Positions 12,201-19,969 of a DNA stretch of 64,000 bases are shown here, piece after piece; the stretch's first letter is position 1, and the number at the start of each line of letters is the position of its first letter. The position numbers and the translations under genes are program-made. The stretch is taken from positions 6,882,001-6,946,000 of the forward strand of contig NC_092806.1 in the NCBI RefSeq assembly GCF_040954645.1, in the 5' to 3' direction. The DNA is from Diabrotica undecimpunctata. Its lineage: Eukaryota; Arthropoda; Insecta; Coleoptera; Chrysomelidae. The notes under the pieces are model-generated. The model made no database searches. It was not told the origin of the DNA and saw nothing but the letters and a program-made list of their open reading frames with translations.

Positions 12201-13453
12201 TCAATAAGACCAGAACGACACCCCTGCATCCTCAATCAGATGGAATGGTCGAGAGAATGAACCGAACAATGGGTAAACACCTGTCCAAAGTTGTATCAGA
12301 ACATCAAAGAGATTGGGACCAGCACATTCATTTATTCCTAATGGCCTACCGCTCGGCCGTGAATGAAACTACAGGCCAGACTCCAACCTGCCTGATGTTA
12401 GGTCGTGAAGTTCGTTTACCCTGCGACCTAGAGTTTGGCTGCAGACCTTCCGAAGAACATGTTGCAAGCGAAGATTATGTCGACCGCCTGAAGTTAAGAA
12501 TGAACAACATTCATGAACTTGCCCGACAACACATCCAGATAGCCAGTGACAGAATGAAAGATCAATATGATTCTCGATGTAAGAGTGAAAGCTATGAAGT
12601 AGGTGATCTTGTTTGGCTTTATAATCCACAACGTCGTCGAGGCTTGTCTCCCAAACTGCAAAGACAATGGGAAGGTCCATATGAAATTAAAAAGAAAATA
12701 AATGACGTAATATACCGAATTAAGAAGTTGCCGAAAGGTAAACCAAAAGTAGTTCACATAAATCGTCTTGCACCATATGCTGGCTCAAATGAAACAGAAG
12801 AAGCACGAACCCTTCAACATGAGATCAAAGATGACCGGCGACCAAGCTTTAATGAATTTATGTCAAATTACGCAGAGAGAAAGAGTGCTAGATTCGGCGT
12901 GACCACAGAAGTTCAGCAGGATCTTTTTAGTGTTCCGCATAACGTCTCTCTAGCCCACTGTGTTGCCCAAGATCTTGAGATGACTAAAGGAATCTCATCC
13001 GTATTTTATAAGAAATTCGGTCGTTTGGACGAGTTAAAAAACCAGCAGCCTAAAGTTGGAAGAGTACTGAGATTAGAAGATGGTTCCCGATCTTTGCTGT
13101 ATATGGTGACCAGGAAGTCTTATACAGACAGGGCAAGCTACGAGGATATATGGCGTGCTCTAACTAATTTGAAGAAAATTGTGTGCAATTACGACATCAA
13201 GAATTTGGCCTTACCTAAGATAGGCCATGCACTAGATAATCTGGACTGGAAAATTGTCAGAAGCATGCTTGAAGTGATCTTCCGAGACACCGGCGTACGA
13301 ATTACTGTGTGTTGCATTAACCCGATGGGATCGTATCCTTCAAAGTCAGTAGACTGTTATTTCTTTCTAAAGGGTTCATGCAGAGCTGGAGAGTCCTGTA
13401 GATTCCGCCATGCTGTGCCTACCGGAGTTGCTGATCGGGACGATCAGATTTAA
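9212..13453 (+). CDS. pol: Gypsy Pol: PR-RT-RNase H-IN plus macrodomain and CCCH finger
   Basis: 1413 codons from the point where the -1 frame opens (a stop lies just before 9212; the first codon is TTG, so expression is by frameshift from gag). Numbering from there: protease DTGA 59-62; RT with YLDD 469-472; RNase H DTDAS 616-620; integrase zinc site H849, H856, C886, C889; catalytic D918, D978, E1014 (DD35E); GPY motif 1155-1157. Residues about 1225-1369 resemble the ADP-ribosyl-acceptor hydrolase TARG1/OARD1: DLF at 1237, SLAHC at 1246, YMVTRK 1297-1302, LPKIG 1334-1338, and LD 1341-1342 at the TARG1 catalytic Asp position. The TARG1 lysine aligns with R1301, with K1302 adjacent. Residues 1382-1400 are a CCCH finger, C-x7-C-x5-C-x3-H. 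The stop codon abuts the polypurine tract, leaving no room for env. Confidence 0.93.
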   Translation: MQENDTTVGKLERVDNKGQLPTSRNTAPTVTVNITSSGGIHSLYIEGRINNKCRSFLVDTGATRTIARPEVVRGHLKLSPATVKLRTATGEIINTYGEANMSVSIGQTTVKHTVLIAEISDEFILGMDLLRKVGAVLNVKDGVLEISGEELPFHEDKEDVISLITTCDVTIPGNSEKILMTRPDGYCREGSLRMVEDVNNAEFLTAKALVRIRDVVPVRVMNLKGTAIKLSKRTLIGQCVPVASICSINTNEKPSKSKYPKELVETMIKTCQDLDDERTKKVKSMLIEFQDVFAMDKKDNGKTSIVKHKINTGDAQPIRQQPRRLPFAKRDEAEDIIKDMNKQGVIEPSNSPWTSPVVLVKKKDGSTRFCIDYRQLNAVTKKDSYPLPRIDDTLDTLSGSRWFSTLDLKSGYWQVDMEPADREKTAFSIGSGLWQFTVMPFGLCNAPATFERLMEAVLRGLTWKTCLVYLDDVIVVGRSFDEHANNLTEVFQRLRAANLKLSPKKCHLFRREVKYLGHIVASNGVTADPEKLAAIKEWPVPRDKHEIRSFLGLCTYYRRFVKGFANISKPLTKLTEEGKEYTWSEECQRAFEHLQMALISAPILSYPRQTGKFVLDTDASNSAIGAVLSQIQDGQEKVIAYFSKVLSKPERNYCVTRRELLGVVKACEHFHKYLYGRKFLLRTDHAALKWLLQFRNPEGQMARWLERLQEYDYEIEHRAGRVHSNADALSRRPCSANCNHCLKLEERLCPVRRTTVINEQWQPQQLQDAQADDPCIKRVLDWMRRSERPSWQDISACSPEVKCYWSQWNCLVLKDDLLYRTFENDDGTETKLQLIVPKSKVSEVLRQLHDGASGGHFGITKTLQKVRERFYWVNCKDDVRRWCRKCELCATSNGPAGKKRAPMRQYNVGSPMERVAIDIAGPLPETNDGNKYILVAMDYFTKWTEAYAIPNQEAATVAEVLVKEFFSRFGVPLEIHSDQGRNFESTLFQNVCKLIGVNKTRTTPLHPQSDGMVERMNRTMGKHLSKVVSEHQRDWDQHIHLFLMAYRSAVNETTGQTPTCLMLGREVRLPCDLEFGCRPSEEHVASEDYVDRLKLRMNNIHELARQHIQIASDRMKDQYDSRCKSESYEVGDLVWLYNPQRRRGLSPKLQRQWEGPYEIKKKINDVIYRIKKLPKGKPKVVHINRLAPYAGSNETEEARTLQHEIKDDRRPSFNEFMSNYAERKSARFGVTTEVQQDLFSVPHNVSLAHCVAQDLEMTKGISSVFYKKFGRLDELKNQQPKVGRVLRLEDGSRSLLYMVTRKSYTDRASYEDIWRALTNLKKIVCNYDIKNLALPKIGHALDNLDWKIVRSMLEVIFRDTGVRITVCCINPMGSYPSKSVDCYFFLKGSCRAGESCRFRHAVPTGVADRDDQI

Positions 13454-13464
13454 GAGGGGAGCAG
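13452..13464 (+). promoter_or_regulatory. Polypurine tract of the Gypsy element
   Basis: aagaggggagcag lies directly before the 3' LTR and overlaps the last bases of the pol stop codon. Purine runs in this place prime plus-strand DNA synthesis in LTR elements. Confidence 0.8.
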
Positions 13465-13741
13465 TGTTACGAACATACTTTTGGCATGGCCCAGGTAACG
13501 GTTGCATTGCATCTCTAATACTCTCGAAAGTTCGCGGCGTATCGAGTGCGAGAGAGAATAACCGGTCACGTAGGTGAATTAGAGGTGGGACAACGCCAGA
13601 ATATTCTCGAAACCAGTAACTATAGTATATATAGGTAACAATGTTAGAAGTAGAGTTAGTTGATAATAGAGTACCGAACTGTAAAGTTATAAATAAATAT
13701 ATGTATATAAATTCGAACCGCTCGTTTTATTTAATCACGCT

Positions 13742-13744
<3 letters not shown>
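13465..13744 (+). repeat. 3' LTR of the Gypsy element
   Basis: 280 bp, read as identical to 7477-7756, with the AATAAA equivalent at 13692-13697. Identity of the LTRs implies a very recent insertion, since both are made from one template at integration. Confidence 0.95.

Positions 13745-13791
<47 letters not shown>
13745..13791. repeat. (AT)n microsatellite, right of the Gypsy insertion
   Basis: About 46 bp of pure AT that continues the array at 7377-7476 across the insertion. Confidence 0.9.
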
Positions 13792-13794
<3 letters not shown>

Positions 13795-14038
13795 GATTTA
13801 TATGGAAGACAAAAGTCTGCTTACAAAACGATAAAGCAAATGAATAGAAAAGAAAAATCTGTGGTATACCTCTAGCATTTGTATAAAACAGTAATTTTCT
13901 ATCGCATGTTCTCAAAGTAATTCATTGAAAGATCGGTATAAAGCAGATTAAATATTTGGAAAATAAAGCGTGTCAACGAGTTAAAGTAAAAGACGCATCT
14001 ATGGGTGAAAAAGCCACTGCCTGGTTAACTACTACACA

Positions 14039-14370
14039 ATGAAAGCTAAACGAGAAATGGGTATGGATATGAAACGTGGTAAATGTGCTGGTTCATTTAT
14101 GCCACATGTTCTGCAGCCAATTATCAAAACGTTGAAACGTACTCTTCTGTCAACAAATCTGTTTAAATCAGCACTACTTGCACTTGCAGCAGCTAGAACA
14201 ACCGTTAAGAATGTAGGTGGTAAAAGAATTGTATGAGTTCCAAGAATCATTCCATTCAAACCAAAATCTGGTGATTTTTATTTTTAACTCCCATCTTTGC
14301 AGGCCTATCATTAACTGCAGCAAAATTTTTTTACGGTGTAAAGATTCTTGGTAAATCGATTTTTTTTTCC
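14039..14370 (+). pseudogene. Decayed pX-like / Polinton-associated small ORF (tentative)
   Basis: A 65-codon frame (14039-14236) is rich in Lys/Arg and Ala, with AGSFMPHVLQPIIKTLK followed by LFKSALLALAAARTTVKN. After a stop and a one-base shift, further coding-like pieces continue: RIIPFKPKSGD near 14243 and TPIFAGLSLTAAKFFYG near 14286. The pattern of a basic N-part followed by R-I-I-P and then a hydrophobic PIFAGLS segment recalls a small protein found in many copies in animal genomes. I associate it with Maverick/Polinton-type elements and compare it with the adenovirus pX core peptide. That link comes from memory of the pattern, not from a search. The copy is broken by at least one stop and one frameshift. 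No other Polinton gene is visible nearby. Confidence 0.35.
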
Positions 14371-14526
14371 GTTTTTGCCCAACTACTAGTGGGGTTTTGT
14401 GGGGAAGCCCGAAGGTAAAAGTGGTTAACTTTTTTGCATCTTTTTTGGTCCCAAAAATAATATTCTCTACAAAATTCAGATTGATCGTATGAATTTTAAG
14501 GGTCAACTCTCTGATAAGTGGACTAT
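14330..14526 (+). repeat. Dispersed repeat shared with 54615-54731
   Basis: Both regions contain ttggtaaatcgattttttttt and, further on, aggtcaaatctctga / gggtcaactctctga followed by a T/C-GACTAT phrase. The order and strand agree, although the middle differs in length. The repeat follows directly on the pX-like remnant at this site. Confidence 0.5.
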
Positions 14527-14539
14527 CTATCGTATAAAA

Positions 14540-15110
14540 ATGTAATGATTTCCTTTTTAATATTAGTGTTTTAATTTTATTTGTAATTTAGATATATGTT
14601 GGTGTATGTTGGTTTTCTATACACATAGTCTCATATCTAGCATCGTTCTTAGAGATTAAAATATCCAGTAAAGGTGGTGTGTTATTATATTCCTTTTCCA
14701 TGGTAAATGTTATTATCTCTTCTTTATCGTTCATATCATTTAGGAATGTGGCCAACAACTCTGATTCATGAGGCCATATACATCATCTACATATTATCTC
14801 CACCATACTCTGTGGTTTAAGTTTTCTTTTGAAATAATATTTGTTTCACTATCCGATTCAAAACTAAAGCTCATTGCTAGACCAACATTTTGTTTGTAGA
14901 ATTCATTATTTCATTATTTAGTTGAAAATAGGTAATGTCAGTAGGTACATAATGTCAATAACTTCATTATAGCTAATACATTTAGTCTTGTTCTAGTTGC
15001 CAATGTATCATAATTCTCTAAGTTTGACTTGACTATATTCAAAGTCTTATCTAATGGCACATTTGTAAATAAACTATTTAGTTCAAAACTTTAATAAAAA
15101 TATTATTAAA
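14540..15110 (-). pseudogene. Penelope-like element reverse transcriptase fragment
   Basis: Read on the minus strand from 15110, the translation starts FELNSLFTNVPLDKTLNIVK, a signature of Penelope-like RTs. It continues through QNVGLAMSFSF to YVDDVYGL (the catalytic YVDD box) and ITFTMEKEYNNTPPLLDILI. Several stops and frame changes interrupt it. Penelope-like elements are a separate retroelement class with an RT and usually a GIY-YIG endonuclease. Another piece of the class, from the endonuclease side, lies at 37588-37857. Confidence 0.7.
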
Positions 15111-15119
15111 ATTAAGTTC

Positions 15120-16226
15120 AATATTTGATAACTTATTTAAAAAAATGTAATATGTGTGTATAAATGGTTGTATAATATTTTTAGTAAGTAAAGAAACTAA
15201 TAAAATTGAAGTAACCAAGAAAAAACAAAATAAAAGATATCTAATTCCAGGATTCAGTATTAAACCTAATAATCGGATTACTGAAGCAGCTCAACACGAT
15301 TTTATCCTTATGCCTTTGAGAGTACTAAAAGATGAAATCAATATAAGTAAAATATGTGAAAACTGTGGGGTTTTCTGAAGAACTTTGCGTGAAAATTGAA
15401 TTTTCTTTGTAAAGAAAATGTTCTTTTGTACAAAAAATTTCTCCCTTATGCCATTTTACGAATCTACAGGGGAATATTAATTATATTTTGAAAAATTTTG
15501 GAATAAGGGATACTGGTGCCCTAAGGGTGTTAATTATGACCTAAACACATAATTTTAATAGGAAAATATCCGTGATTTTCTCCTTCATGCCACTTTAAAG
15601 TTTGTTAGTTTCAACGAGAAGGAACCTGCAAAAAAAGGCATAACAGCAGGTCGTGAATCGTGGTTGAACTTCGTATTAAAACCCAAGGGTCTATTATAAG
15701 TCAAATGAATTTAGACAGAAGATAATTCAGTGAAAAAATAAAACAGATCTTGCTGAAATTTAGGACGAAAAAACGATACACGAACACGAACAAAATGCTA
15801 CAAAACGGTATTTAATAACAATAAGAATTACTAGAACTTAATGATTTTTTAATAGATCCTATCATTAAATTATAGTAAAATTATTATCGGCAAAATAGAT
15901 TTTGTTTAAATGGGTTCTTCCAGGTTTGATAATTTCAGTATTGCCAAACTTCTCAATTGTTCAAAACAAAAACATAAAAATTGAGAAGACCAATTTAGTT
16001 AAATATATAAAATAAAACAATGGATATAAAAACTTCTAACCAGGACATTATTTAGATATATGCATACTAATTTAACTGTTATTTTACATTTAATAAAAAT
16101 TTAAGTACTCTTAAAAAGTACCGCATTTGTCTACAAGCAACATTTTATTGAAAAATGTAAATATACAAACAAATTAATTAGTTTAAATCAGCAAGAGTCA
16201 CAAAAAATAACAACAATTTTCGTTTA
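15120..16226. other. AT-rich spacer with one unassigned small ORF
   Basis: A 74-codon plus-strand frame at 15154-15378 contains FSIKPNNRITEAAQHDFILM and ICENCGVF, but I do not recognise it. It may be a fragment of an old element. The rest is AT-rich. Within 15430-15600 a phrase of the form tcc-t-atgccattttacg / tccttcatgccactttaaa occurs twice. Confidence 0.35.
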
Positions 16227-16274
16227 TTATTGTTTTTTGTTTTGAAAAAACAATTTAGAGTCTATGTCCCTTAC

Positions 16275-16538
16275 CTTCGATTCCTCTCCTTCATGTAATT
16301 CTCCCAAACTGGGCCGTTTCACAGCCTTTCGCGAATTCCTGTAATTTTCTAATCTAGGTAGAGCCTCTCTGGTCAGCTGCACTAAAGACTTTTTCCTCTT
16401 AGGCACTTGTAACGAATTGTTTTGATTCACCACCGGGTGTCCGTTTTTGATGTGATCACCACTTTCCTGCAGCTGGAAACCGGTGTTCTCAATACCGCGC
16501 TCGGTCTCATAATCCCCTGAAGTAAACCGACCTTCCAT
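16275..16538 (-). CDS. Candidate first coding exon of an SLC12 Na-K-Cl cotransporter-like gene
   Basis: The minus strand encodes exactly 88 codons from the ATG at 16536-16538 to a splice donor: the last codon (K88) is followed by GTAAGG at 16274 downward, giving a phase-0 intron. Residues 51-81 read LVQLTREALPRLENYRN, then KRPSLGELHE. This resembles the conserved cytoplasmic segment just before the first membrane span in NKCC/NCC transporters, where human members have an aVPRiDHYR...RPSLaELHD pattern. Such proteins carry Na, K and Cl across the plasma membrane. The next exons (membrane domain) are not visible at lower coordinates, so they would lie beyond base 1. The exon stands out by lacking repeats. 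The assignment rests on a short motif. Confidence 0.6.
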
Positions 16539-16880
16539 TGTCTATACAAAAAATTTTTACCGGATTATCATGCTTCGAAACACAAGTTTTTCGAATACGA
16601 ACAGTTCTACCTATTAGACCAGGTCATGAGAAGCTACTACTTGAATGTGTGATAGTGGAATACTGGCGTGGGTGACTGAAATAAATTGGGAAACCCGCGA
16701 TACCGCGCGCGCTAACCTGAATGCAATTTTAGTTGCCGAACTTGAACGGAAAATCGTGCGCCTCTTACTGAAACGATTTGCGAGGCGGTAGTTCTTTTTA
16801 TCGGGCTCAGACGCATCAGGATATAATTCAATCCTGATATAACAAGATTGTACCAAATTTAGTTTGGACGTGATAGGGAC
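16539..16880 (-). promoter_or_regulatory. Putative 5' UTR/promoter region of the SLC12-like gene
   Basis: This block upstream of the exon is richer in CpG than its surroundings (for example cccgcgataccgcgcgcgc at 16693-16711) and contains no transposon sequence I recognise. An 80-codon open frame (16614-16856, minus) crosses it but has no recognised domain. I read it as 5' UTR and proximal promoter, by position only. Confidence 0.35.
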
Positions 16881-17003
16881 TTTAGATGGATTTCAGAAAA
16901 GGCGATGACAGCCTTAGGGAAATTCCCAAAAAAATTGGGGGAACGGTAATTTAAAAAGCTGAGAAATAAGGTGTAATAAAAGTCAATTATACGAGGAGTT
17001 AAC

Positions 17004-17121
<118 letters not shown>

Positions 17122-17139
17122 CAGTATTTTTACTTTTCA

Positions 17140-18090
17140 AACACTTTTGTCTGTAGGGGGTCTGCAGACTTTTACCAAATTTTAGCATATAGCTTTTTTT
17201 AGCCCTCTAGGTGCCCCTGGGCCTTAAATATGCCCTTTGAAAGGGTCAAAAATAGCACTTTTTACCCTATATTTAAGGAGCTATATCTCTGAGCCCAGTG
17301 GACCGATTTTAACTCACGAGATCTCATTTTTTTTGTTATAATGTCAACTGTTGAAATAACTTAAAAAACCTCAAGAGATAAGTTTTATTTTGTAGGTCAA
17401 AAAGAACAAAAAGACTACTTTCAAAATTTTATGATTTTCAATAAATTGTCAAAATTTGCCTATACGAGGAAAAAAATATTAGAAACAGGTGTAATACAAA
17501 AATTTTTAATACCTTTTAAACGATCATTGGTAAATTTTAATCAATTTAATAGATTCGAAGATACAGTTTTTTAAAAATAGACAGTTTTTGGAAAATCACA
17601 TTTTTTATCATAAACTGATAGTACTTTTTCCTGAAAATCTCAAACTGCATAAATATTTAGGTGAAAGTAGCTCTATATGTAAACAACAATGTATACTTAC
17701 CGAATTTTTTGGCCCGGGCCTTAAACTATTTTTTTGAGCGCCTAAAAATTGAGCTTGGGCCTTTTTATCCAATATGTGAAGAGCTATATGTCTGAGCACA
17801 GTGGCCCGATTTTAACTATCAAGGTCTCATTTTGTTTTTTATAATGTCAATTTTTTGATGAAATAATTTAAAAACCACAAAAGATTTATTTTATAAGCTA
17901 AAAAGAACAAAAAGAAAACTTTTAAAATTTTATGATTTTCAATTAATCGTCAAAATTTAACCATACGAGGAAAAAAATTGTAAAAGGTCATACAAGGGCA
18001 AAAAAAGCTATAGGTTACTTTTTTAAGGTACAATGATACACTAAAATTTGATAAAAATCCGCGGACTCTACTACAAAATGATCGAAAATG
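17140..18090. mobile_element. Non-autonomous inverted-repeat element with internal duplication
   Basis: The left end (ttttgtctgtagggggtctg, then accaaattttag, then atagctttttttagccc; 17144-17203) is matched in reverse complement at the right end (gggcaaaaaaagctatag, ctaaaatttgat, then actctactacaaaa; 17996-18080). The right arm has an extra ~30-bp stretch. Between the arms, two diverged direct copies of about 220 bp (17260-17480 and 17760-17980) share gagctatat-tctgagc, a run containing aaaagaacaaaaag, and tacgaggaaaaaaat. It has no coding capacity, so it looks like a foldback/MITE-type element. Confidence 0.55.
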
Positions 18091-18558
18091 AAAATATATT
18101 AAAAACATTTAGTCTTAGGTAAAAACATTACTTAATATGGAACTTTTTTTTAGTATAAATATTTCTTGTACTTTACGCATTGGATCCTTGATTGACTTTG
18201 GCATGATTTTAGACAAGTCTTGGGATTTTTATCCATCCATCTATCCATTATCCATCAAATCTTTTATCCTTAGAAGATAGCGGCGTATATCTTACCGTCT
18301 CAGCAAACGGTTCTTCAGTTCCATCCATAGGATAGAAGTTCCATCCATAGGAGCCTCTTTATAATTTTGATTTTCCCGTTTTTGTTTCACAAAAAATAAA
18401 TTCTCCTATTGCTATTCGAACAAAGAAGGAGTTCTTTACCTTCAAATGGCTGCTTTACCCATGTTGGGGCTGGAGTAGACTTTCTTTGGCTGGTGCTAGA
18501 CGTGGGCACTTCATCGTTACCACTACTGTTTTTCAACTCTTTATCTCTCTGTAAAGAG

Positions 18559-18560
<2 letters not shown>
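18091..18560. other. Non-coding spacer with short duplication
   Basis: No gene is seen. agttccatccataggatagaagttccatccatagga at 18318-18353 is a short tandem duplication, and tccatccatctatccattatccatc near 18234 is a simple-sequence patch. Confidence 0.4.
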
Positions 18561-18621
<61 letters not shown>

Positions 18622-18627
18622 CTAGCA

Positions 18628-18665
<38 letters not shown>
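18561..18665. repeat. Split (AT)n microsatellite, 3' tail of family A copy 2
   Basis: Two AT arrays, 18561-18616 and 18629-18665, are separated by cacgtctagcag. On the minus strand they directly follow the end of the family A retrotransposon. Confidence 0.85.
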
Positions 18666-18668
<3 letters not shown>

Positions 18669-19965
18669 GGGATTCTACAGTATTCACTGCCTTCCCTCGC
18701 TCAATAGTTTCTATCTCTCTGTTTTCCCATTCTCCATCGTTTAGGCATCTCTTACTTATGGCGTCGTCTACTTCGTTCCTCCAGTATCTTCGGGGTCGTC
18801 CTCTTTTCCTCTTTTCTATGGGACTCCATTCGATTATTCTCTTTATCCATCTGCTGTCGCTAGTTCTTCTTACATATCCATACCACTTTAGTCTTTTTTG
18901 TTCTATATATGTTAGTATGTTTGTTTCTATTGATGTTCTTTGCTTTATTTTGTCATTACATATCCTATCTATTCTTGTTACTTTGCAGCATTTTCACAGG
19001 CATTCCATCTCTGTTGCTACTATCTTACTGCTGTTTTTCTTGTTTTTAATCCAATTTTCAGTCCCATATGTCATAATACTTCGCACTAATGTTTTATAAA
19101 TGTGTGTTTTTGTCTTCATATTTAGGTGTCTATCCCACCATACTGAGTTAAGTTGTCGGATTGCCGTTCTTGTTTGTCCTAATCTTTGCTTAATTTCTTC
19201 CTCTGCTGTTGCCTTTTTTGTGATTATAAACCCCAAGTATTTGAATTTATACTTTCCTTTGATTGTTACGTTATCGTCAATCTGTAGATCTATATCTTCT
19301 TCACTTGTAGATAGGTACTCCGTTTCCGTGAGGTTCATTTCTAGGCCAGCCTTGGTATATTCTTCTTGTAGTTTCTTCATCATGTAACTGAGGTCTTCTT
19401 GGTTTTGTGCAATCACTACTTGATCGTCTGCAAGGCTTAACGTATATAGGTATTCGTTTCGTACCGGTAATCCCATGCCTTCGCATTTTCTTTTCCATGT
19501 AGTCAAGGCTTTCTCTAAGTATATTTTGAATAGGGTTGGAAATGTGGAACAACCCTGCAGGAGCCCTTTTGTTGTGGTTGTGTCTCCTATCATTTTTTTC
19601 CCATTTTAATAGACACTTTATTTTCTTTATTCAGAACTTTTGTAGCTTCTATGAGTTCGGTCTGTATTTTAAATTGTACATTGCCTCCCATAGTTCTGAC
19701 CTTAGTACAGAGTCATAAGCCTTTCTCAACAGTTGTTCCAGTGTGTATATGTAGTCTATGCATGATCTTGCTGCCGTGAAGCCTGCTTGATCCTTCCCGA
19801 TTTTGCCTTTTATCGCTTGCTCTCTTTTCTCGCAGTACCTGTCCATATAATCTTCCTATTGATGATATTACGCTTATTCCTCTGTAGTTTTCGCATCGTT
19901 TTCTATCTCCTTTCTTAAATATAGATGTCATATATGCCTCCGTCCATCCCTTTGGGCAGAAAATT
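18666..19965 (-). pseudogene. Non-LTR retrotransposon RT, family A copy 2
   Basis: The minus strand from 19965 gives FCPKGWTEAYMTSIFKKGDR, NYRGISVISSIGRLYG, KDQAGFTAARSCIDYIYTLEQL and, in the longest frame (19593-18994), TKGLLQGCSTFPTLFKIYLE and LADDQVVIAQNQEDL. The catalytic LADD is intact. It then continues as KFKYLGFIITKK to the tail DSRWIKRIIEW, GRPRRYWRNEVDD. At least three frame changes occur, and the endonuclease half is missing (5' truncation near 19965). It runs into (AT)n just as copies 1 and 3 do. Confidence 0.8.
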
Positions 19966-19969
19966 TATC

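Larger units (their letters stand above)
7477..13744 (+). mobile_element. Complete Ty3/Gypsy LTR retrotransposon with macrodomain and CCCH finger
   Basis: The element is 6268 bp: 280-bp 5' LTR, 160-base leader, gag (7917-9245), pol (frame from 9212 to 13453), polypurine tract and 280-bp 3' LTR. The two LTRs read as identical base for base, begin TG and end CA, and sit within (AT)n. The target duplication is therefore probably ATAT, but it cannot be distinguished from the repeat. Domain order protease-RT-RNase H-integrase is that of Ty3/Gypsy. No env is present; the C-terminal part of Pol instead carries a TARG1-like macrodomain and a CCCH zinc finger. Both reading frames are open, so this copy may be autonomous and recently active. 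Confidence 0.93.

Noticed and set aside
12720..13450. env gene in the Gypsy element
   Set aside because: No separate ORF, signal peptide or membrane span exists; the space is filled by the in-frame macrodomain and CCCH finger of Pol.
18758..19387. Hydrophobic plus-strand frames
   Set aside because: Antisense of the family A reverse transcriptase at 18666-19965.
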